DNA from: JACCZR01 sp963830065
GTDB lineage: Bacteria > Actinomycetota > Thermoleophilia > Solirubrobacterales > Thermoleophilaceae
Reading direction: 5' to 3'
NCBI GenBank assembly: GCA_963830065.1
Contig: CAWHLA010000006.1
Span: 478,644-542,643 of the forward strand
DNA length: 64,000 nt
Positions within the stretch are counted from its first letter, which is position 1. Each line of letters begins with the position of its first letter. This document shows positions 34,364-41,239 of this stretch, piece after piece. The translations under genes were made by a program, and so were the position numbers. The notes under the pieces were generated by a model. It was not told the origin of the DNA, ran no database searches, and saw only the letters and a program-made list of their open reading frames with translations.

Positions 34364-34474
34364 TTGCCCGCCCCCGACGACGTCGAGTACCGCGACCGCA
34401 ACGCCGTCCTCATCTGGCACGAGCCGAAGCTGGCGGTGGCGGTCGACCTCGAGAAGGCCGCCGCGCCGGCCTAG
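34364..34474 (+). CDS. Possible short conserved protein or gene remnant
   Basis: The frame reads LPAPDDVEYRDRNAVLIWHE then PKLAVAVDLEKAAAPA and stop: 37 codons with strong coding-like third-position GC and plausible protein composition. TTG 34364 is the only start and has no good ribosome-binding site. The upstream frame is closed by TAG at 34331. Its stop TAG interlocks with the convergent MBL-fold stop (CTAG). It may be a true small gene or the end of a lost gene. Not recognised. Confidence 0.4.
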   Translation: MPAPDDVEYRDRNAVLIWHEPKLAVAVDLEKAAAPA

Positions 34475-35115
34475 GCGATCCGGTCGAGCAGCGCGGCAAT
34501 CCGCCTCTTGGTGTCCGCCGGGCTCGTCATCGAGAAGTAGGGCCCGCCGCCGGTGGCCGGCCACGGCACCAGCACGTCGAAGTCCAGCTCGCTGATGAGC
34601 TTCAGGCTCTCGACGTAGCTTGCCCGGTCGCTTGACCCGAGCAGCCCGTCCACCCACTCGCCCTCACGAAGATAGATCGTGTCGCCCGTGAACAGGAACC
34701 GGTGCTTCCCGTTGTCCCACAGGTACGCGGTGGCTCCCGGAGTGTGCCCGGGCGTGGGGATCACCTCGAAGTCGTCGTCGAACATGTGCCGGCGCGAGAA
34801 CGCGCCCCGCACGTGGGTGTGCTCCTCGACGGCCGCGCGATCGTCCCGATGCACGAACACCGGCCCGCGGTACCAGTCCGAGGTGAACATGGCCTCGTGC
34901 CCGTGGTTGAGGTACTGGCGCGCGATGCCGCCGAGGCCCTCGATCGCGTCGGCGTCGGTCTCCAGCGTGCTGACGCTGTAGATCAGCAGGTTGCCTCGCT
35001 CGCGCTCCAGCAGGAAGGCGCGGACGTCCAGCGCCGGGGCGAAGGGCAGCGCCTCGGGTTCGGAGGCGTGCAGGCCCTCGAGCTCCGACTCCATCTCGAC
35101 CAGCTGCGAGCTCAT
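34471..35115 (-). CDS. MBL-fold metallohydrolase with degenerate metal motif
   Basis: Metallo-beta-lactamase-fold protein, 214 aa. TPGHTPGATAYLW and FLFTGDTIYLREGEW are typical motif 3 and 4 regions. The usual HxHxDH motif reads HGHEAM (about 71-76), so the Asp and third His are replaced. It may bind one metal or work differently. ATG 35115 overlaps the stop of the DUF5519 gene (ATGA). Relatives of this subgroup are annotated only as hydrolases. Confidence 0.75.
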   Translation of the reverse strand: MSSQLVEMESELEGLHASEPEALPFAPALDVRAFLLERERGNLLIYSVSTLETDADAIEGLGGIARQYLNHGHEAMFTSDWYRGPVFVHRDDRAAVEEHTHVRGAFSRRHMFDDDFEVIPTPGHTPGATAYLWDNGKHRFLFTGDTIYLREGEWVDGLLGSSDRASYVESLKLISELDFDVLVPWPATGGGPYFSMTSPADTKRRIAALLDRIA

Positions 35116-35465
35116 GACGCCACCTCGGCCTCGGGCAGGCCGTGGCGCTCGACCACTCGGTCGTAGTTCACCCGGATCAGCTCGATCACGTCGCGAACGT
35201 CATCGTCGGTCTCGATCCGCCGCGCCCCGAAGCCCGGGCGCCCCGGGAACACGGGGTGGTAGTCGATCCGTCCCGCGTCGAAGAGCCGCTGCCAAACGTC
35301 CTTGGGGAACCCGAAGTGCGCGGTGCGGTCGCCGTGCAGGTGGCCGATCTCGCGTCGGCCCACCGTGAAGGCGAACTCGCCGCGCTTGCCCGGTCCCGCC
35401 TCGACCCCTGGCCATGACGTGACCTCGTCGGTGATCTGCTGGCTGGCTGTGCGTTCATCGCTCAT
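35112..35465 (-). CDS. DUF5519 (luciferase-like domain) protein
   Basis: Small protein of about 117 aa belonging to the DUF5519 or luciferase-domain group. Features are VTSWPGVEAGPGKRGEFAFT, RREIGHLHGDRTAHFGFPKD and the C-terminal DVIELIRVNYDRVVERHG. Function unknown; these proteins often sit beside SDR or MBL genes. ATG 35465 is chosen over an upstream codon because the SoxR-type box lies just beyond it. Divergent from soxR and likely under its control. Confidence 0.75.
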   Translation of the reverse strand: MSDERTASQQITDEVTSWPGVEAGPGKRGEFAFTVGRREIGHLHGDRTAHFGFPKDVWQRLFDAGRIDYHPVFPGRPGFGARRIETDDDVRDVIELIRVNYDRVVERHGLPEAEVAS

Positions 35466-35483
35466 GACAGGCAAAATACAAGC

Positions 35484-35497
35484 TCAAGTAAGCTTGA
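35484..35497. promoter_or_regulatory. soxR box: SoxR-type operator
   Basis: TCAAG-TAAG-CTTGA, an inverted repeat with the same half-sites as the classical SoxR box (which has TTAA in the centre). It lies midway between the divergent DUF5519 and soxR starts. Binding by the adjacent SoxR is a confident inference. Confidence 0.75.
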
Positions 35498-35529
35498 AGT
35501 CAAGGGCGAATCGTGATTTCCTCTGCAGC

Positions 35530-35973
35530 GTGTCCGAGCTGCTGACGATCGGCGAGGTCTCGCGCCGCAGCGGCGTGGCCGCCTCGGCGCTGCGCTTCTA
35601 CGAGGACCGCGAGCTGATCAACTCGGAGCGGGCGGGCTCGGGCCACCGCCGCTACCCGCGGCCGGTGCTGCGCCGGATCGCCTTCATCGTGTTCGCACAG
35701 CGGGTAGGCCTGACCCTGGACGAAATTGGCGAGGAGCTGGCGAAGCTGCCGCCCGACCGCGCCCCCACCAGGCGCGACTGGTCGCGCCTCTCCCAGAAGT
35801 GGACGGGAAGGATCGACGAGCGGATCGAGGAGCTGGAGCGGCTTAAGGCCGGGCTGACCGAGTGCATCGGCTGCGGCTGCCTGTCGCTGGATCGGTGCCG
35901 CATGGCCAACCCCGACGACCGCGCGGCGGCCCGCGGCCCCGGCCCGCGCTACTGGATAGGTGACGTGCCGTGA
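35530..35973 (+). CDS. soxR: SoxR-like redox-sensing MerR regulator
   Basis: MerR-family activator with the SoxR 2Fe-2S motif. The N-terminal helix-turn-helix is LLTIGEVSRRSGVAASALRF followed by YEDRELINSERAGSGHRRY. The cluster cysteines are in CIGCGCLSLDRC (about 116-127), matching C-x2-C-x-C-x5-C. In actinobacteria SoxR senses redox-active small molecules rather than superoxide alone. GTG 35530 is used. The stop overlaps the SDR gene start, so that gene and the SnoaL-like gene are downstream in the same unit. Confidence 0.92.
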   Translation: MSELLTIGEVSRRSGVAASALRFYEDRELINSERAGSGHRRYPRPVLRRIAFIVFAQRVGLTLDEIGEELAKLPPDRAPTRRDWSRLSQKWTGRIDERIEELERLKAGLTECIGCGCLSLDRCRMANPDDRAAARGPGPRYWIGDVP

Positions 35974-36851
35974 CCGTCGCGGTGGTCGCCGGCGCGACGC
36001 GGGGTGCGGGCCGGGGAATCGCCGCTGCCCTGGGCGAGGCCGGCGCAACGGTGGTGTGCACAGGCCGCAGCAGCAGCGCCAATCCGCTCCCCTCCGACTA
36101 CGACCGACCCGAGACGATCGAGCAGACGGCCGAGCTGGTCTCCGGGCTGGGGGGCACCGGGGTGCCGATCGCGGTCGACCACCTCGACTCCGACCAGGTC
36201 GGAGCGCTCGCCGGCCGGATCCGGAGCGAGTTCGGTCACATCGACGTCCTGGTAAACGACATCTGGGGCGGCGAGGTGCTCAAGGGCGCCCCGGCCGAGT
36301 GGAACACGCCGATCTGGGAGCACGACCTGGACAAGGGCCTGCGCATCCTGCGGCTGGCCATCGAGACCCACCTGGTCACCTCCCACCACCTGTTGCCGCT
36401 GATGGTGGACCGCCCCGGCGGGCTGCTGGTCGAGGTGACCGACGGCACCGCGGCCTACAACGCCACCGAGTACCGGATCTCGGTGTTCTACGACCTGGCC
36501 AAGGTGGCGGTGAACCGGCTGGCCTTCTCACAGGGCCACGAGCTCGCGCCCCACGGCGCCACTGCGGTCGCGATCACACCGGGCTTCCTGCGCTCGGAGA
36601 TGATGCTGGAGCACTTCGGAGTGACCGAAGCGAGTTGGCGCGACGCTCTCGACAAGGGCGCCCCGCCTCTGTTCGCCTCTTCCGAGTCACCCCGCTACGT
36701 CGGCCGGGCGGTGGCCGCCCTGGCGGCAGACCCCGACCGCGCCCGGTGGAACCAGCAGTCGGTCACCTCCGGCCAGCTGGCGGCCGAGTACGGCTTCACG
36801 GACCTGGACGGGTCACAACCCGACAGCTGGCCTTCGATCGAGGGGCAGTGA
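35970..36851 (+). CDS. SDR-family oxidoreductase
   Basis: Short-chain dehydrogenase/reductase, 293 aa. Cofactor motif VVAGATRGAGRGIAAALGE at the N-terminus (TGxxxGxG type), VLVNDIWGGEVL in place of the usual NNAG, and an active-site Tyr/Lys pair in EYRISVFYDLAKVAVNRLA. Longer than classical SDRs owing to inserts. Translation is coupled to soxR (GTGA overlap) and it may be a SoxR target or a detoxifying enzyme for a redox-active compound. Confidence 0.88.
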   Translation: MTVAVVAGATRGAGRGIAAALGEAGATVVCTGRSSSANPLPSDYDRPETIEQTAELVSGLGGTGVPIAVDHLDSDQVGALAGRIRSEFGHIDVLVNDIWGGEVLKGAPAEWNTPIWEHDLDKGLRILRLAIETHLVTSHHLLPLMVDRPGGLLVEVTDGTAAYNATEYRISVFYDLAKVAVNRLAFSQGHELAPHGATAVAITPGFLRSEMMLEHFGVTEASWRDALDKGAPPLFASSESPRYVGRAVAALAADPDRARWNQQSVTSGQLAAEYGFTDLDGSQPDSWPSIEGQ

Positions 36852-37246
36852 TGGAGGGCCCGGCCGATGTCGTGCGCCGCCAGTTCGACGCGTTCGAGCT
36901 CGGAGGGCTGGACCGGGTAGCCGAGTTCTGGCATCCCGATATCGAGTGGCGGGCGGTGGAGGGAGCGGCGGACGACGTCGGCTTGATGACGGGCCACGCC
37001 GCCCTGCGCCGGTACTACCAAGACTGGATCGACAGCTTCGACCAGCTCCGGGCCCAGGTGGATGAGGTCCTCTTCGAGAACGGGGGCCGGGCGGGAGTTC
37101 AGGTGCGCAATTCGGGAGTCGGCCGAGTCAGCGGCGTGATGACCGAGGGCCGCTACTACGTGGTGGCCACCGTCGCCGACAGCCAGATCTTGCGGGGCCG
37201 GGAGTACGCGACCCGGGCCGAGGCGCTGGAGGCGGCTCCGAGCTGA
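36851..37246 (+). CDS. SnoaL-like (NTF2-fold) protein
   Basis: NTF2-like cone-barrel protein, 131 aa. FDAFELGGLDRVAEFWHPDI and MTGHAALRRYYQDWIDSFDQ are typical of the SnoaL/ketosteroid-isomerase-like group. Function ranges from isomerase to ligand binding and cannot be set here. The start shares one base with the SDR stop (TGATG). It ends the soxR-SDR-SnoaL unit and is followed by a hairpin. Confidence 0.8.
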   Translation: MEGPADVVRRQFDAFELGGLDRVAEFWHPDIEWRAVEGAADDVGLMTGHAALRRYYQDWIDSFDQLRAQVDEVLFENGGRAGVQVRNSGVGRVSGVMTEGRYYVVATVADSQILRGREYATRAEALEAAPS

Positions 37247-37253
37247 CCGGGGA

Positions 37254-37272
37254 GGGTGGGGAAGAACCACCC
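37254..37272 (+). terminator. Hairpin after the soxR-SDR-SnoaL unit
   Basis: GGGTGG-GGAAGAA-CCACCC: a 6-bp stem and 7-nt loop 7 nt after the SnoaL stop and before the next gene. No T-run, so terminator function is tentative. Confidence 0.4.
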
Positions 37273-37294
37273 CTGGGGTGCCTAGCCGTGGGCC

Positions 37295-38605
37295 GTGAGC
37301 GCCGGGAACCTGGCGCTAATGAACGCGACGCATCGAACGGCTCTCGAGGAACTCGCCACCTGGCGCCAGGGCGGTCACCCGGATGCCTTCCCCTACGACG
37401 CCGTGGTCGCCGCGTTCCACGGAGTGGGCAAGCACTTCGTCTCGCGCGACCTACTCGAGGAGCTGGACCGGGTGCGCCGGGGGGTGCCGCGGGGGTGCCC
37501 GGCCCACCGCACGCTCGCCGCCTTCCTCGACACCGCGCTCGACAAGTTCGACGGCCGCTACGACAACCCCAGCTACCTCGCCCTCGAGCAGCTCGGCCTG
37601 CCGGGGGCCGACGGCTGCCCGGACCCCGGCCACGCCGCGCACCGGCGCGACCGCCTCACCGCCCTCCTGATGGCGGACGTGCTGCGGTTCGAGCTGGCGA
37701 CGCTGCACGGCTGCATCGACCTGATGCCCGAGCTGCGGCCCAACGAGCGGATCGTTGGCAAGCGCTGCCGCCACGCCCTGCGGGCCCTCCTCCCGGTGCT
37801 CGAGCGCCTGGGGATCGACGTGGAGGTCGATCCCGACGACCCGATGGGCACCGGGCACCGGGTCTGCCGCGCGGTCTTCGCTGACGCCGGCGCCGAGGAG
37901 CGGCGCACGGTCCAGCTGACCGGGATCCCCGTGTCGCTGGTCCACGACGAGTACATGTTCATCCGCTCCCTTCAGGCCTACGAGACGACCCTGGCGCTGA
38001 TCGGCGTGCAGCTCGGCGCCGCGGTAGCCGCGCTCAGCCGGGGCGACGCCGCGACCGCAGCCGGGCAGCTGCGCGCGGCCGCGGCGATCATGGCCGAGTC
38101 CTCGCCCTTCTGGTCGCTGACCGCGACGATGCAGCCCGAGGCCTTCCTGCGCTTCCGCGAGTGGACCGACGGCGCCAGCGCGATCCAGTCGCGCAGCTAC
38201 AAGCGCGTCGAGAGCCGGTGCCGCCGCCCGGACCGCGAGCGCCTCGACTCCCCGGCCTACGAGTCGGTCCCCGAGGTGCGCGAGGCGGTCATCGCCGGGC
38301 AGCCGAACATCGACCAGGCCCTGGACACCGCGATCGAGTCGGGGCTGCTGACCCCCGAGGGGCACACGGAGATCTCCGCGGCCATGGACGCCTTCGAGGC
38401 CGCGATCATGAAGTGGCGCAAGACCCACGTGAGCATCGCGATGCGAATGCTCGGAGAGCGCCGCGGCACGGGCGGCAGCGCGGGCGTGGCCTACCTGGAG
38501 GAAGCTCGGACGATCTCGCTGTTCGCCGGGAGCTGCCCCTTCGGCTACGACCAGGCGAGCGCGGACGCCTGCCCCGCCCAGTCGCGCCAGCCCACCCACG
38601 CCTGA
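37295..38605 (+). CDS. Tryptophan 2,3-dioxygenase-like heme protein
   Basis: 436 aa, resembling the TDO/IDO-like superfamily rather than classical TDO. The C-terminal block MKWRKTHVSIAMRMLGERRG followed by TGGSAGVAYLEEA matches the heme-ligand helix and the GTGG(T/S)xG substrate loop of TDO. SLTATMQPEAFLRFREWTDG and SAIQSRSYKRVESRC match the FxxFRxxLxxASGFQS region. The N-terminal DAFPYDAVVAAFHGVGKHFV differs from the usual distal-His motif, so the substrate may not be tryptophan. Similar divergent TDOs occur in actinobacterial secondary metabolism. ATG 37319 is an alternative start. Confidence 0.65.
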   Translation: MSAGNLALMNATHRTALEELATWRQGGHPDAFPYDAVVAAFHGVGKHFVSRDLLEELDRVRRGVPRGCPAHRTLAAFLDTALDKFDGRYDNPSYLALEQLGLPGADGCPDPGHAAHRRDRLTALLMADVLRFELATLHGCIDLMPELRPNERIVGKRCRHALRALLPVLERLGIDVEVDPDDPMGTGHRVCRAVFADAGAEERRTVQLTGIPVSLVHDEYMFIRSLQAYETTLALIGVQLGAAVAALSRGDAATAAGQLRAAAAIMAESSPFWSLTATMQPEAFLRFREWTDGASAIQSRSYKRVESRCRRPDRERLDSPAYESVPEVREAVIAGQPNIDQALDTAIESGLLTPEGHTEISAAMDAFEAAIMKWRKTHVSIAMRMLGERRGTGGSAGVAYLEEARTISLFAGSCPFGYDQASADACPAQSRQPTHA

Positions 38606-38624
38606 GGCGTACGATGGGACCCAG

Positions 38625-39686
38625 GTGAAGCAGGTGAAGCAGGAGATCCGCTTCTGCACAGCGCCTGATGGCGCCCGGCTCGCATACGCCACACACGGGT
38701 CCGGCCCGCCGCTCGTAAAGGCGGGCAACTGGCTCACGCACCTCGAGTACGACTGGGAGAGCCCGATCTGGCGGCACTGGTTGCGGGACCTCGGCGCGAC
38801 GAACTCGATGGTCCGCTACGACGACCGTGGCTGTGGGCTGTCCGAGCGGGAGCTGTCCGAGGTCCCGACGCTCGACACCTTCGTGGGCGACGTCGAGGCG
38901 GTTGTCGACGCGGCTGGGCCCGACCGCTTTGCTCTGCTGTCGATCTCCGGCGGAGGGGCCGTGGCGCTGGCGTACGCATCCCGGCACCCCGAGCGGGTCA
39001 GCCATCTCGTCATCTACGGGGGTTACGCGCGCGGGCGCTATCGGCGGGGCGACCTTCAGCGAAAGCAGTCCGAGGCGTTGATCTCGATGATGCGGGTCGG
39101 CTGGGGCCAGGACGTCCCCGCGCTGCGCCGGCTCTTCACGTCGATGTGGGCGCCCGGCGCGAGCGAGGACGAGCTGCGGTGGTGGGACGACCTCCAGCGT
39201 GAGACGACCACGGGCGACAACGCGGCCAAGCTCTGGACCGGGAGGTCCCAGATCGAGGTCACCGACCTCGCCCGCAGGGTCACGACCCCCACGCTGGTGC
39301 TGCACGCGCGCAACGACGGCAGCGTCCCGTTCGAGGAGGGTCGCCTGCTCGCCTCGCTGATCCCGGATGCGCGCCTCGTGACTCTCGAGAGCGCGAACCA
39401 CATTCTCCAGGAGGATGAGCCCGCCTGGTCGGACTTCCTCTCCGAGGTACGAGCCTTTCTCGGCGTGGACGAGGCGCCGCAGGCGGCAGAGGTGGGCGAG
39501 CTGAGCGAGCGCGAGCAGGAGGTGCTCGAGCTGGTGGCAGAGGGGCTCAGCAACGAGGAGATCGCCGAGCGGCTGGTGCTCAGCGTGCGCACCGTGGAGC
39601 GGCACCTGTCGAACATCTACGCAAAGCTCCGCATCTCGGGCAAGGCCGCTCGCGCCGCCGCGGCGGCTCGCTTCTCGCGTACGTAA
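38625..39686 (+). CDS. Alpha/beta hydrolase domain fused to LuxR-type helix-turn-helix
   Basis: 353 aa. An N-terminal alpha/beta hydrolase has its nucleophile elbow SISGGG (Ser about 107), acid in HARNDGSVPFEEG (about 227) and His in SANHILQ (about 254). It is joined to a C-terminal LuxR/GerE domain (LSEREQEVLELVAEGLSNEEIAERL, about 290-345, ending RTVERHLSNIYAKLRISGK). The hydrolase part may sense or cleave a ligand that controls DNA binding. A TACGAT element at 38608 may be its -10. Targets are unknown; the small gene and MFS transporter downstream are candidates. Confidence 0.88.
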   Translation: MKQVKQEIRFCTAPDGARLAYATHGSGPPLVKAGNWLTHLEYDWESPIWRHWLRDLGATNSMVRYDDRGCGLSERELSEVPTLDTFVGDVEAVVDAAGPDRFALLSISGGGAVALAYASRHPERVSHLVIYGGYARGRYRRGDLQRKQSEALISMMRVGWGQDVPALRRLFTSMWAPGASEDELRWWDDLQRETTTGDNAAKLWTGRSQIEVTDLARRVTTPTLVLHARNDGSVPFEEGRLLASLIPDARLVTLESANHILQEDEPAWSDFLSEVRAFLGVDEAPQAAEVGELSEREQEVLELVAEGLSNEEIAERLVLSVRTVERHLSNIYAKLRISGKAARAAAAARFSRT

Positions 39687-39762
39687 ATCCCGTCACCACG
39701 TAGTCGCAGAGTTGGGTGGTGGCGCCGATGTCGAGGCGCCGCGCCGGACGTACCTTCAGGGC

Positions 39763-39993
39763 ATGTTCACGAAGGATGCTCCTCCCGGCGACACCATCAC
39801 GGTCGATGGCGTGGCGGCGCTCGACAGCATGGGGGCGCCAGGTGAAGACGCGCTCGCCGGCGAGCTGAACGGTGAGATCGTCGCCGTGATCACGATCCGC
39901 GACGGACTCGTGGTCGCGAACCCGTTCCGGGCGACCGCCGCGGTCGTCGACTTGCTGAAGTCGCGCCGGGCCGCGGTCCTGGCGAAGGCATGA
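39763..39993 (+). CDS. Small conserved protein, same family as 15013
   Basis: 76 aa. GVAALDSMGAPGEDALAGELNG, VAVITIRDGLVVANPFRATA and VVDLLKSRRAAVL align with the central block of the protein at 15013-15351 (ALDS, G-x-L-x-AE, DG-x-x-VA-x-PF, T-x2-V-x-LL-x-x-R). It lacks the N-terminal GNAT-like strand. Function unknown. The stop overlaps the MFS start by 4 nt, so the two are co-translated. Confidence 0.65.
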   Translation: MFTKDAPPGDTITVDGVAALDSMGAPGEDALAGELNGEIVAVITIRDGLVVANPFRATAAVVDLLKSRRAAVLAKA

Positions 39994-41174
39994 GTCGGCA
40001 GCGACCGCCGGTGTCGCCGGGCAGCGTGGCCTTCGTCTCCCTCTTCGCGGCTCAGGCGGGTCTGCTGACGCTGAGCCCGATTCTGCCGAGCGTGGCCCGC
40101 GACTTCGGTGTCACGACGGCCGCGGCCGGACAACTGCGGACGCTGCTAGGCCTGGTCGGCGGCATCGCCGCGCTCGCGGTTGTGCTGGTCGGCAGGCGAG
40201 TCGGCCCTCGCCGTCTCCTCCTCGCCGGCAACGCCCTGCTCGTGCTCGGCTCGGTAGCGAGTGCGGTGGCCCCGAGCCTCACTGCCCTGGCCGTTGCACA
40301 GGTGGCGATTGGCGGCGCTACCGGGCTCCTCGTCTCGGGCGCGCTCGCGGCCGCGGCCGCCTGGGTGGCACCGGAGCGGCGCGCCGCGACCGTCGCGTGG
40401 GCCTCGCTCGGCCAGCCGGCTTCCTGGGTCGCGGGCATGCCCCTGATCGGGCTGAGCGCTGACCTCGGCTGGCGCTACGCCTGGCTCGGTGTTCCCCTCG
40501 TGGCCGGCCTCGCCGGCCTGGCGGCGGTCGCCGCCCGGCCACGAGACCAGCGCGCCCCCGCGTCATCCGGCTATTCGCTTCGCTGGGATACGAAGCTCGT
40601 CGGCTGGACGATCGGAGAGCTGCTCAGCTACGCGGCCTGGGCCGGAACGCTCGTGTACGCCGGCGCGCTCCTGGTGGAGTCATACGACGCCGCTGCCGGC
40701 ACGGTCGGGCTGCTGCTGGGCGCGTCCGCCCTTGCCGCCTTCCCGGGGAACCTCCTGGTCCGCCGCTGGCTGACGAGCTCCCCGCGCGAGCTGCTGGTCG
40801 TGCTCGGACTCGCCGCGGCCGCGGGCACCGTCTTCTTCGGCAACGTGCGTCCCGGGCTCGGCGTCAGCACCGCGACCTTCACGTTGCTCGTACTCCTGGC
40901 CACCACACGCACCCTCGCGGGCAGCACGTTCGCGCTCTACGTCACTCCCGAGCGCAGGATCGCCGTGATGGGTGTCCGCGGATCCACAGCTCAGTTCGGC
41001 TACCTGCTGGGTGCCGGCATCGGCGGCGCCGGCCTGGCCGCCGGTGGGTACGCCGCCCTGGGAGTAGCGCTCGCCGGACTGTTCGCGCTCGGGGCCACGC
41101 CGCACGTGGCGGCCTTGCTGGCCGAACGTGTGGCGCTCAGGAGCTCGCACAAAAGCGTCCGCGAAGCAACCTGA
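39990..41174 (+). CDS. MFS transporter
   Basis: Major facilitator with 12 predicted helices, 394 aa, of the drug/sugar efflux (DHA) type. AAQAGLLTLSPILPSVARDF is helix 1, VGRRVGPRRLLLAGNALLVL the loop 2-3 motif A region, and the second half restarts near 190 with DTKLVGWTIGELLSYAAW. Substrate not evident. It follows the hydrolase-LuxR regulator and a small gene, and may be regulated by the former. Confidence 0.88.
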   Translation: MSRQRPPVSPGSVAFVSLFAAQAGLLTLSPILPSVARDFGVTTAAAGQLRTLLGLVGGIAALAVVLVGRRVGPRRLLLAGNALLVLGSVASAVAPSLTALAVAQVAIGGATGLLVSGALAAAAAWVAPERRAATVAWASLGQPASWVAGMPLIGLSADLGWRYAWLGVPLVAGLAGLAAVAARPRDQRAPASSGYSLRWDTKLVGWTIGELLSYAAWAGTLVYAGALLVESYDAAAGTVGLLLGASALAAFPGNLLVRRWLTSSPRELLVVLGLAAAAGTVFFGNVRPGLGVSTATFTLLVLLATTRTLAGSTFALYVTPERRIAVMGVRGSTAQFGYLLGAGIGGAGLAAGGYAALGVALAGLFALGATPHVAALLAERVALRSSHKSVREAT

Positions 41175-41182
41175 GAGCCGCC

Positions 41183-41212
41183 CTTGTGGCGGGCCGCCGA
41201 GTCGGGGTACGG
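41183..41212 (+). promoter_or_regulatory. Promoter of the cNMP-ABC transporter gene
   Basis: TTGTGG (41183-41188), 18-nt spacer, TACGGT (41207-41212), 27 nt before the start codon. The same arrangement, with the same downstream GGCGCGGTCCCC, occurs before the homocysteine methyltransferase gene at 44473-44502, which strengthens the call. Confidence 0.6.
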
Positions 41213-41239
41213 TAGGCGCGGTCCCCCAGGAGGGAGCCG

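Noticed and set aside
38628..38644. Tandem GTGAAGCAG repeat at the start of the hydrolase-LuxR gene
   Set aside because: Only two copies within coding sequence (VKQVKQ); too short to call a functional repeat.
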